Positions 16,162 through 23,610 of a stretch of 26,351 nucleotides of DNA are shown here, in pieces. This stretch comes from Ruminococcaceae bacterium UBA1405 (lineage in GTDB: Bacteria > Bacillota > Clostridia > Oscillospirales > Ruminococcaceae): the NCBI GenBank assembly GCA_002305685.1, contig DBQB01000069.1, positions 1 to 26,351 of the forward strand. The letters run 5' to 3'. The translations under genes and the position numbers were made by a program. The number at the start of each line of letters is the position of its first letter. Positions within the stretch are counted from its first letter, which is position 1. Below the pieces are notes generated by a model. The model did not search any database, was not told the DNA's origin, and saw only the letters and a list, made by a program, of their open reading frames with translations.

Positions 16162-18210
16162 TTATATAACCTCCTGCTCTATCGGTTCAGAAACATACTT
16201 CTGCTGCAGCGAAACTGCTTTGGAAAGCAATTTACGGATATTATAAATTTCATGCTGTGTGGTTTCCGAGATACCAATCTCGTATAGGATTTCACATTCC
16301 TGTGCTTCCTCTCGACGATCCAAAATTAACCGGAAATGTTCCATAATCTGGCATACCGTTGCATAATCCGTCTTTTCCACCACAAGAATAAACTGCGCAT
16401 TGCCGTTGTATACAAAATAAGTTTCCATCTTCCCGAAAACGGTTTGGAACTGTTCGGCAAACAACTGCAAGACCTTATCTCCAACCTCACGTCCGTTTCT
16501 GCGATTGATGGTCACCTGATTGGTAATGGTGACAGTAACACAGGCAATACCATTGTCAAGAATACGATGGTCATGCTGCTTGAGATAGTTGTCAAACGCG
16601 GTACGATTGTTCAGGCCAGTCATATGATCTGTATAGAAAATGTACCGAACGATATCGTTGATACGGCCAATCAGAACAGCGCCGCAGGTGCAGACAATCA
16701 AGAAAAAGATCGCTGCAATAACTGTATACAGCTGAACGTTGACATTTTCTGTTACCGCAACCGTGGAAAGAGTAGAAATATTACTTGCGCCCAAATATTC
16801 ATTGTATTCGGCATCAGTTTCTTCCAAATAGCGGTACAAATTATCCAACTCAGAGACCAGGGAAGCGATCCGCTGCTCCACATCCGAAACAATCACGGCA
16901 TAATCGGGATCGTTGAGCGCCGAACAGGTCAAATCCGAGAGAGAACATTCTGTAACGATATTCTGCTGCAACGAGGTTTCCTCAGAAGTCTCCATTGATT
17001 CCGTTGGCTCTTCCGATATGCTCTCATTGTCGCCTAACGTATTTGTGTCTGAGACGACCTCGTCAATAACCCGATCCACCTCTTCCAGGGAAATATCTAT
17101 CGATCCAACTCCCGAACCCGTGCAAGCACCAGTACATTCTCCAAAAATATGTAGAATGTAATTGCAATATGCAGAATCAATAATCGCATATTCTTTGCTG
17201 TTCATATGATCGCGCCAGCTGTAAATGAGTTTATCGTATGTAACAGTCTGTTCGCCGTCACCCAATACCAATCCTTGTTCATCAACACGTTCCTTGTCAT
17301 AAACGTCATCCAGGATATATTCATATGTAATATTGGTATTGCCCGATTCCCTCATTTTTAGAACGTAATCATCAATAATCGCAAGAACATCGGCGATTTT
17401 CTCATCGTCAACTGCACTATTGATCTCGTATTTGCTGATGCGTTCGTTATAATCAGAAATCAGCAAAGTTTTATTTTTGGTAATTTGATGCTCCAGAATA
17501 TCAGAAAACAATCCGGAAACTTCCACGCTTTGTATAAATTCATATTGCCGCGCTAGATCGTTAAAAGACATTCCTGTAGCCGTCGATCTAAAGTTGGGAT
17601 CGTTGCCAACACGATTATAGAGTGCAGAGATGGTGTTTTCAATGTTGGTATCTATCAACTCCATCATTTCAATATAATCGAAGTTTTTATTTTGGATCCC
17701 GCTGATGGCATTGATTATGGAAGCGTTGTTGACATACTTTTCGCTGTATTCTGTAAAATACTGATCCAATATTTCATCCAAAACAGAACGGGCAAATTGT
17801 CCACCTTCATTATTGTTTGATGAAAAAGAAACAATAAAGGTTGTTGGTTTATAAATGTACTCTTGTCCCTCTTCTAATAGAGCCTCTTTTCTTGATAATT
17901 CGTCCGCATCAATCACCTCGGTGATCTGAACCCGGGAAATGATGCTATCAACCGAATAGTCTTCCAGCCCCAAATTGCTAATAACTTTTGCAATAATCGC
18001 AGAAGACTTGATTTCATTGACATTCAGTTCTGTTCCAAGGGGCGTCAATCCTTGCTGGGCACTTTCGCTGTCAAAATGAATCACTGCAGAAGCCGTATAA
18101 TTTTGCTTAGAAGAGAAAAACCAATAGACCCCTATTGTCAAGACAAGACATACAACAAAAATCAGTGGAAGCCATTTTTTGATATATCGAGAAAGCTGAA
18201 AACTCTTCAT
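16162..18210 (-). CDS. Wzz-like membrane protein fused to a degenerate GGDEF domain
   Basis: 682 residues. The first 37 residues and membrane helix (13-32) lead into NYTASAVIHFDSESAQQG, the pattern of a polysaccharide chain-length (Wzz) domain. A long extracytosolic region follows, with coiled-coil-prone segments, a CTGAC pair (C369, C373) and an acidic Ser/Thr-rich stretch (about 388-425). A second helix (about 503-524) leads to a cytosolic GGDEF fold starting TDHMTGLNNR (527-536). The GGDEF signature is replaced by GNAQF (603-607), and the upstream metal-binding Asp is missing (TITNQVTINRRNG). Diguanylate cyclase activity is therefore unlikely; a binding or structural role is inferred. The start at 18210 is chosen from AAGGG and the helix position; 18246 would add 12 residues. 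Confidence 0.85.
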   Translation of the reverse strand: MKSFQLSRYIKKWLPLIFVVCLVLTIGVYWFFSSKQNYTASAVIHFDSESAQQGLTPLGTELNVNEIKSSAIIAKVISNLGLEDYSVDSIISRVQITEVIDADELSRKEALLEEGQEYIYKPTTFIVSFSSNNNEGGQFARSVLDEILDQYFTEYSEKYVNNASIINAISGIQNKNFDYIEMMELIDTNIENTISALYNRVGNDPNFRSTATGMSFNDLARQYEFIQSVEVSGLFSDILEHQITKNKTLLISDYNERISKYEINSAVDDEKIADVLAIIDDYVLKMRESGNTNITYEYILDDVYDKERVDEQGLVLGDGEQTVTYDKLIYSWRDHMNSKEYAIIDSAYCNYILHIFGECTGACTGSGVGSIDISLEEVDRVIDEVVSDTNTLGDNESISEEPTESMETSEETSLQQNIVTECSLSDLTCSALNDPDYAVIVSDVEQRIASLVSELDNLYRYLEETDAEYNEYLGASNISTLSTVAVTENVNVQLYTVIAAIFFLIVCTCGAVLIGRINDIVRYIFYTDHMTGLNNRTAFDNYLKQHDHRILDNGIACVTVTITNQVTINRRNGREVGDKVLQLFAEQFQTVFGKMETYFVYNGNAQFILVVEKTDYATVCQIMEHFRLILDRREEAQECEILYEIGISETTQHEIYNIRKLLSKAVSLQQKYVSEPIEQEVI

Positions 18211-18273
18211 GTTTGGTTCATCCCTTTCATGGGCCCTCAAATTCATGTCCGTTGTTCAGTATTGGTGTAATTG

Positions 18274-19662
18274 CTATTTCTTTTCAGACAAATACCAGCC
18301 AATATTCATAGAAATCCTTTTGACAACCGAAAGAAGATTCAGTGCAACAAAAAAAGCAAAAGCAAAAACAAAAGTATAGACAAAGCCTCTGAAAATTGAA
18401 TTGGTATGAATGCTAGAGAAGATACAGTTATTCATCCGCTTTTCCGAATATTCTTGTCCGGCTGTCTTAGCCAATTTAGAAATATCCTCCAAGGAACGGC
18501 AGACATCCTGAATCATTTGATCCACCGTTTCATTGCTGCCGCCAGAACTGGCCTTCTTTAGCGACGCAACAATCGCATTGTTGGATTCCAGCGCTTTGGT
18601 ATAGTCGGCTGTCCACTCACTGTATTCCTGAGCCTCAACAGATAATTCGTCGATTCCCACTTTGGTACGACCCATGTAGTAATCTCCATCCGCATCCCAA
18701 GTTGGAACCAGCACAATCTTTGCCATTTCTTCCGAATACATGCGCACTGCTTCGTTGGATATTTCATAGGATGCCAATGTTTTTCTACGCTCGTATTCTA
18801 TCAGGCTATTATCGTAATTCAATCTGCTAATATAGCCGTCCGGATCTTTGGAAATACTATTATAAAGAAGATAGGATTTGATGTTGTTTGCCAGTTGGAC
18901 ATCTGCAATCTGATGACATTTTTCGGCCAATGAAGCAAACGTATCCCCATTTGAAGAAACAAAACTCGGACTGGCCTGTGCAAGAGAGTACATATAATCT
19001 TCAATCAGATAGCATTGTTGTTCCAAATACGCAACGATATCCAAATAATCCATCTCTGAAAACTGCGTTTCGGGTGAAAACTCCATGTTCAACTTCTGAA
19101 AATTATCAGCATACCTTTCGATATAAAACTGCTTATACGAATCTGTAATCAAATCCAATAGCTGATGCGCATCCAAATGTTTTGTCTGTGGTGTCGCGAA
19201 ATAATAGATTGCAAACTCCGTGGAAATATGATAGCCGTCTGGATTATATGAATTACCCTGAACCGTAGGGGCTACAGAGAGAGCCTTCTTCAGGTCAGCA
19301 ACCGTCACGCCCTCCAAAGCACCCTTTTCAATCGCCAATTCCAACACATCATTGCTGATAATATCCGACATATTGAAACGGGTTTGATTGGAATTTTGTC
19401 CACTGGAAGCTTCTGAATAGTTAAGCGTGATGACAGCGCTCGCAGTATTTCCCGCAGCTGAAGCATACATGAGCATAAAGGACACTGCAAAAATTATCGT
19501 GACTGGAATGGTCCAAAAGGTCCAATGAAACTGCTGAAAAACAATTCTTTTCATCCGCTGCAAAGAGCAATCTTTGAGTTTCACATAGCTCAAAATCAAT
19601 GCCGCTGCCAGTATCACCAGAATCAAAACGACAAACAGCTTAATTACAAGAGAAATCGTCAC
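18274..19662 (-). CDS. Wzz-like chain-length determinant family membrane protein
   Basis: 462 residues. It has an unusual extra N-terminal helix (about 5-27), a short cytosolic stretch rich in Lys/Arg, a second helix (about 48-68), then SAAGNTASAVITLNYSEASSG, which matches the start of a Wzz external domain. A long helical extracytosolic region and a final helix (about 424-446) with a short basic tail follow. It has no ATP-binding or kinase domain. The pattern after the helix parallels the Wzz part of the neighbouring GGDEF fusion, so the two look paralogous. The GTG at 19662 is chosen as start because AAGGGGGGA is seven bases upstream; the longer reading would overlap the previous gene. Role in chain length is inferred from fold and context. 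Confidence 0.8.
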   Translation of the reverse strand: MTISLVIKLFVVLILVILAAALILSYVKLKDCSLQRMKRIVFQQFHWTFWTIPVTIIFAVSFMLMYASAAGNTASAVITLNYSEASSGQNSNQTRFNMSDIISNDVLELAIEKGALEGVTVADLKKALSVAPTVQGNSYNPDGYHISTEFAIYYFATPQTKHLDAHQLLDLITDSYKQFYIERYADNFQKLNMEFSPETQFSEMDYLDIVAYLEQQCYLIEDYMYSLAQASPSFVSSNGDTFASLAEKCHQIADVQLANNIKSYLLYNSISKDPDGYISRLNYDNSLIEYERRKTLASYEISNEAVRMYSEEMAKIVLVPTWDADGDYYMGRTKVGIDELSVEAQEYSEWTADYTKALESNNAIVASLKKASSGGSNETVDQMIQDVCRSLEDISKLAKTAGQEYSEKRMNNCIFSSIHTNSIFRGFVYTFVFAFAFFVALNLLSVVKRISMNIGWYLSEKK

Positions 19663-19681
19663 GACACATTCCCCCCTTTTA

Positions 19682-20929
19682 TTAGTACTGATTGATATCC
19701 ACAATCACCAGCTCAGGCTGATTGTTAATCCGTATTCCTTCATTGGTCAGTCCCGTACTGACAATCAGCGGATGCCCTCCAATCGAATATTCTCCGGCAA
19801 CATAATTGCCTTGAGCTTCCGGGAAGAAGCCAATGCTCTGATCGTACAGTCCGCCAACATACGGCAACCGAACAATCCCGCCATGGGTATGACCACACAG
19901 CACCAGGTCAGCCCAATATTCATAGGAAAAGGTATTGAATACATAGGGTTCATGGCTCACCATCAGTTTGAAGTGATCGGTATTTTCCTCCATAAATGTA
20001 CTGTAGGGTATCCCGGAAAACGGCCAGAATGCAGACGGATTAGAAGTAAGCACTCCGTAAATATCCACCGTCGCCTCCTGAAGCTTTACTGTTGCCGTTT
20101 CGTTCCAGAGAACATCCACCCCCAACTCCTCCAAACGGTCTTTCAGCGGATCGTCCAGGGACTGGAAGCAAGCGTTATCGTAGAGGTTTTCCTCTTTCGA
20201 CAGCTGGAATCTTTCCTGAAGAGAATTGAGGGTCATATCAAAACCGAAAGCTTGCTCGACCTCATTATTGCCGTATATATAGTAGACAGGCGCCAAGGAC
20301 GTCAAGCTGCTGCACAGTGCAAATGTGCCTTCGTGAGAATTGTTGTCTTGATCGATGATATCTCCCGAAAGAATAATCAGGTCAGGCTGGAGCTCTTCAA
20401 TGCGGGAAAGCAGCTTCTCGTTATTATTTCCATAAGACACATCATGCAAATCAGACAGCTGAATCACCCGCAGATTGCCATCCACTTTCGTAGAACCAAT
20501 TTGATAGAAGGTTTCTTTAAACATTACGTTTTGTGCCAGAGAAAGGAATATCACCGTCAACAGTCCTGCCAGCAGGATGAGCACAATTCCCACGAGCAAA
20601 ACCCATACATTCTTCTTTGTCTTGGTGTTTTTCTTTTGATTGACATCGTTTGGCCGATCCTGGATATATTCAATCTGCACATTTTCCTCACAAGCCCAAG
20701 ACAAAGCTTCCAGCAGCAAAGAGCCATAAGTATTCTTGAATGTATTCGCATCCACATCCTCAGAAAAAACAATTTTCGCTGTCTGTTCCTTGATGGACAA
20801 TAGACGCATATGAGGCAGCCAAAAGCGGAGGTCTTTCTCAGATATCTTTTCAGCAAGCCTCTCCACCGTGACCTCCCACACCGCGTTGATGATAGCGGAG
20901 CCGGTACTGGTTTTTTCCATTCGACTCAT
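19682..20929 (-). CDS. DnaA domain-I-like / transmembrane / metallophosphoesterase fusion
   Basis: 415 residues, first gene of the polysaccharide operon. Residues 17-90 (AVWEVTVERLAEKIS, the W at 37, LLSIKEQTAKIVFS, YGSLLLEAL, VQIEYI) follow the pattern of the DnaA N-terminal domain (domain I). A Lys-rich linker and one membrane helix (107-130) come next. The rest is a calcineurin-like phosphoesterase of YkuE/YaeI type: D160-L-H162, SGD190, GNNE (220-223, Asn where GNH is usual), SHEP (H326) and GHTHGG (H347, H349). Metal ligands are intact, so it is probably active, and by topology outside the cell. The start at 20929 has AAGGAGGG seven bases upstream. Known relatives act on lipid-linked or nucleotide phosphates; the substrate here is unknown. 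Confidence 0.85.
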   Translation of the reverse strand: MSRMEKTSTGSAIINAVWEVTVERLAEKISEKDLRFWLPHMRLLSIKEQTAKIVFSEDVDANTFKNTYGSLLLEALSWACEENVQIEYIQDRPNDVNQKKNTKTKKNVWVLLVGIVLILLAGLLTVIFLSLAQNVMFKETFYQIGSTKVDGNLRVIQLSDLHDVSYGNNNEKLLSRIEELQPDLIILSGDIIDQDNNSHEGTFALCSSLTSLAPVYYIYGNNEVEQAFGFDMTLNSLQERFQLSKEENLYDNACFQSLDDPLKDRLEELGVDVLWNETATVKLQEATVDIYGVLTSNPSAFWPFSGIPYSTFMEENTDHFKLMVSHEPYVFNTFSYEYWADLVLCGHTHGGIVRLPYVGGLYDQSIGFFPEAQGNYVAGEYSIGGHPLIVSTGLTNEGIRINNQPELVIVDINQY

Positions 20930-20953
20930 TTGCAACCCTCCTTGTTTTTTCGG

Positions 20954-21064
20954 TCAATTCAGAAACGGCATTCGTTCTTCCACCATCTGCTTTTCAGAAA
21001 CTGGGCTACCGTATCGCTTATGCATATGCACCAAAGTTGCAAAGGATACTTCTATTTTATCCAT
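20954..21064 (-). CDS. possible 36-residue leader ORF upstream of the polysaccharide operon
   Basis: ATG at 21064 to TGA at 20954, between the operon promoter and the first gene. It ends 24 bases before the first gene's start. The product begins MDKIEVSFATLVHMHKRYGS and ends with VEERMPFLN, with no membrane segment. Codon choice looks ordinary and the frame is closed by a stop just upstream of the ATG. There is no well-spaced ribosome binding site (AAGAG abuts the ATG), which is the main reason for doubt. I do not recognise the peptide. Confidence 0.3.
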   Translation of the reverse strand: MDKIEVSFATLVHMHKRYGSPVSEKQMVEERMPFLN

Positions 21065-21086
21065 CTCTTACTGCTCATCCGGTGCA

Positions 21087-21110
21087 TTGCCTTGCTTTTG
21101 TAGAAGGCAA
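21087..21110 (-). other. hairpin in the leader of the polysaccharide operon
   Basis: TTGCCTT (21087-21093) pairs perfectly with AAGGCAA (21104-21110) around a ten-base loop. It has no T-tract, so it is not a terminator. It lies in the roughly 280-base untranslated leader between promoter and first gene. No known riboswitch core was recognised in this leader. Confidence 0.35.
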
Positions 21111-21209
21111 CCGATTGAAAATCTGAACGAAAATTCTGATCTCCTGAATATTTTTAATGGTAAATATTACAAGATCGACCGAACTTACATTGCAACCAGG
21201 ATATACATT

Positions 21210-21249
21210 ATTATATTGTAAGGATATCCTAATACAATTTTTTTGTCAA
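21210..21249 (-). promoter_or_regulatory. sigma-A promoter region of the polysaccharide operon
   Basis: On the minus strand a perfect -35 TTGACA (21249-21244) is followed after 17 bases by TATCCT (21226-21221). A perfect -10 TATAAT lies further on (21215-21210), with TTGTAT 16 bases before it, so two overlapping promoters are possible. The GGATATCC palindrome at 21222-21229 overlaps the first -10 and could be an operator. The leader is about 280 bases. Besides this promoter, the gene-free stretch 20930-21430 holds the small ORF, the leader hairpin and the yebC-family terminator; I see nothing in 21250-21384. Confidence 0.65.
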
Positions 21250-21384
21250 GAGATACAGATGTATTTACCTATATGAAAGGGCGCCACGCTCCAGATTTAT
21301 CTGCTCATGCTCAAAGTCCTTCACTATTGACTGGGGTTATAAAAAGATTTTGCATTGTATGCAGTGCTTTCCTTCATTTTCGTC

Positions 21385-21409
21385 AAAAAAAGGCCTACAA
21401 CCGTAGGCC
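21385..21409 (-). terminator. rho-independent terminator after the YebC-family gene
   Basis: The stem GGCCTAC (21392-21398) pairs perfectly with GTAGGCC (21403-21409) around AACC, followed on the minus strand by seven T. It begins 22 bases after the stop codon and separates this gene from the polysaccharide operon. Confidence 0.93.
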
Positions 21410-21430
21410 CTTTCCAAAACAATACATATA

Positions 21431-22177
21431 TTAGTCGTCGTCCTCATCAGAGACAGGAAGATTTCCATTATGCCATACGTTCTGTACATCATCGTTGTCT
21501 TCCAGCATCTCCAGCAGCCTTTCCATCTTGGCCAGCTGCTCCTCATCGGTGACATCTGTGGTGGTAGTGGGAAGATACTCCACCTCTGCCGACTCAAAGG
21601 TATACCCCTTGGTTTCCAAAGCATCCCGAACCGACAGCAGCGCCGTAGGATCGGTCATAATCTCGACCACATCGTCCTCAACCGTAAAATCATCGGCGCC
21701 TGCCTCCATGCAGTCCTCCATGATTTTATCCTCATCGATATCCTCGTTGGCAATGATAATTACGCCTTTTCTCTCAAACAGGAAGGAAACGCAGCCTGTC
21801 TGGCCCAAATTTCCGCCGCATTTATCAAAATAATGACGAAGATCACCGGCGGTACGGTTGCGGTTATCGGTCAGAGTCTCAACAATCACCGCAACGCCAT
21901 TGGGGCCATAGCCTTCGTAGAACATATTTTCATAGCTGTTCTTATCCCCGTCACCCAGTGCTTTTTTGATAATACGGTCGATATTGTCGTTGGGCACATT
22001 GTTGGCCTTTGCCTTGGCAATGCAGTCCTTCAGCTTGGAGTTGGAAGACGGATCGCCGCCGCCCTCGCGCACCGCTACCGCAATCTCACGGCCAATTTTG
22101 GTGAAGATTTTGGCTCTGGCACCGTCGGTCTTCTCCTTTTTACGTTTGATGTTGTTCCATTTGGAATGTCCAGACAT
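21431..22177 (-). CDS. YebC/PmpR family protein
   Basis: A cytosolic three-domain protein of the YebC/TACO1/PmpR family, 248 residues, the family's normal length. It begins with the invariant MSGHSKWNNIKRKKEKTDGARAKIFTKIGREI. Further on are NDNIDRIIKKALG, YEGYGPNGVAVIVE, LTDNRNRTA, FDKCGGNLG and an acidic tail ending DEDDD. Members were first described as transcription regulators and more recently as ribosome-associated factors that ease stalling. The start at 22177 is set by the family N-terminus and by AGGGAG six bases upstream. The gene has its own promoter and terminator and so forms a single-gene unit. Confidence 0.97.
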   Translation of the reverse strand: MSGHSKWNNIKRKKEKTDGARAKIFTKIGREIAVAVREGGGDPSSNSKLKDCIAKAKANNVPNDNIDRIIKKALGDGDKNSYENMFYEGYGPNGVAVIVETLTDNRNRTAGDLRHYFDKCGGNLGQTGCVSFLFERKGVIIIANEDIDEDKIMEDCMEAGADDFTVEDDVVEIMTDPTALLSVRDALETKGYTFESAEVEYLPTTTTDVTDEEQLAKMERLLEMLEDNDDVQNVWHNGNLPVSDEDDD

Positions 22178-22244
22178 TGGAATCTCCCTCTCAAAATCAG
22201 AATTGTCTATCTTTGTCACAAGTTGATATAAACTTAACCATATT

Positions 22245-22273
22245 ATTTTACCACACCTTTTGAGGATAGGCAA
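22245..22273 (-). promoter_or_regulatory. sigma-A promoter of the YebC-family gene
   Basis: Minus strand: -35 TTGCCT (22273-22268), a 17-base spacer, -10 TAAAAT (22250-22245). It lies 68 bases upstream of the start codon and just after the end of the lipoprotein gene. No clear terminator is visible between the lipoprotein stop and this promoter. Confidence 0.7.
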
Positions 22274-22308
22274 GGGGTGGATATCGCAAAATATACGGAA
22301 ATATTTCG

Positions 22309-23574
22309 TTAACGCACATCACCGACCCGGCTCAAAACCGCTTCGAAGGGAATCAGTATCGTTTTCAGCTCTTCGTTTTCTTGAATCTGTACGGCAAAGG
22401 CACCATTGGACGGATCCATACATATCCGAACTACGTGCTCCCCTTCTAGGACAAAACGCCCCCAGCTGCCAGATAGATCGTCGAATAAATAGATTGCCGT
22501 GTCCTCCTCTTTACCCAGGCGATAAAACCCGCTCTGAGAACCGAAGGTTCCCAGATACCGAAGCGTTGCGGCGTCTCCCAGGTCCGCAGGAGCTGTCGAG
22601 GAAGCCGTGGTGTCTTCCTTTAAATAGAGTACAACTGTCAGCAATCCATCTCCTACATCACACAGAAAACTCTTCTCCCCAATCCGATAAAACCGGAAAG
22701 CTGCGGATTCAATGTGATAAATGTCCCCAAAGGCATCCATATCAACACTGCGATAGGAATGAATCTGCTGGCCTTGCGCATCATAGCCTCGAATAAAACA
22801 AGCTAAGGTTCCATCCTTCTCTGAACCCTCTGTTTCAAACAACCAGATCTCCTCGTCAAAGATGTCCATTCCCTGAGCCATCGCTCCACTGCCATCAGCA
22901 AATGATTTCCAGGGAACGGTCTCTTTCTTTTCCAAATCCTGCCACCAGAGCTGTGCCTCATCCCAGCCAAAATCCCCGTCATAAAAGGTTTGACGGGCGT
23001 AGATCAGGCAAAGCGCATCGGAACCATATCGGCTGATTGCAAAGATGTCTCCGAAATCATACTGCTGCACCAGATACTGCTTGCCCGCATCGATATCCAG
23101 CATCGTTGTCGCCTGATGCAAATCCAGATCGCTGTAGTTTCCGGTCATATAGAACTTGCCGTCCCAATTCACCGCTTCCCCCGAATCATAGGAAGGCAGG
23201 TATATCTGCCCGTCATAAAGCTCCAGTGTTTCGGCAGATACATCGTACACTGCCAGCTGATCCTGTTGGGTTCCATAAAGCTTTCCGTCCAAAAAAGCAC
23301 GCAGAGAAAACTCTGAAAGGATCTCGCCGATCTCCGTGCTTTGTCCAATTTCGGAAAGGGCAGATGGAGGGATCGTCACTGCAGAAGGCGTCTTCGGGAG
23401 ATCAGACGTCGTTTCTGAGGAAGCATCCTCCCCGCTGGCCGAGGACGTCTGCTGGGTTTGACCTTCAGAAGACGACTCCGAAAGCATCGGTTCTGAGGGA
23501 CGCTGGGCAGTACACCCCGTCAATAGGAAAATGGCCGCCGTCAACACAACCCAAACCCGTCTCAACAATGTCAT
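22309..23574 (-). CDS. putative lipoprotein of unknown function
   Basis: 421 residues. The N-terminus has two Arg, a hydrophobic stretch and the lipobox LLTGC, so it would be lipidated on C21 and anchored outside the membrane. A Ser/Thr/Glu-rich linker (about 22-70) is followed by a domain of repeated short beta-strand patterns with many aromatic and Asp/Gly turns (for example YLPSYDSGEAVNWDGKFYM, DIDAGKQYLVQQYDFGD). This suggests a beta-propeller-like fold, by eye only. I do not recognise the family. The start at 23574 has GGAGGG five bases upstream. It follows the M20 hydrolase gene by 36 bases, so the two probably form an operon. Confidence 0.85.
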   Translation of the reverse strand: MTLLRRVWVVLTAAIFLLTGCTAQRPSEPMLSESSSEGQTQQTSSASGEDASSETTSDLPKTPSAVTIPPSALSEIGQSTEIGEILSEFSLRAFLDGKLYGTQQDQLAVYDVSAETLELYDGQIYLPSYDSGEAVNWDGKFYMTGNYSDLDLHQATTMLDIDAGKQYLVQQYDFGDIFAISRYGSDALCLIYARQTFYDGDFGWDEAQLWWQDLEKKETVPWKSFADGSGAMAQGMDIFDEEIWLFETEGSEKDGTLACFIRGYDAQGQQIHSYRSVDMDAFGDIYHIESAAFRFYRIGEKSFLCDVGDGLLTVVLYLKEDTTASSTAPADLGDAATLRYLGTFGSQSGFYRLGKEEDTAIYLFDDLSGSWGRFVLEGEHVVRICMDPSNGAFAVQIQENEELKTILIPFEAVLSRVGDVR

Positions 23575-23610
23575 GATATCCCTCCAAATTTCTACCGGAA
23601 CCCCGCCGGA

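Noticed and set aside
19772..20803. 343-codon open frame on the plus strand
   Set aside because: It is antisense to the metallophosphoesterase fusion, whose motifs and ribosome binding site are clear. It has no recognisable domain and no convincing start site.
20930..21249. c-di-GMP or c-di-AMP riboswitch in the polysaccharide operon leader
   Set aside because: Suggested by the GGDEF neighbour, but the conserved cores of these riboswitches were not found in the leader.
21470..22231. 253-codon open frame on the plus strand
   Set aside because: It is antisense to the YebC-family gene, a highly conserved protein.
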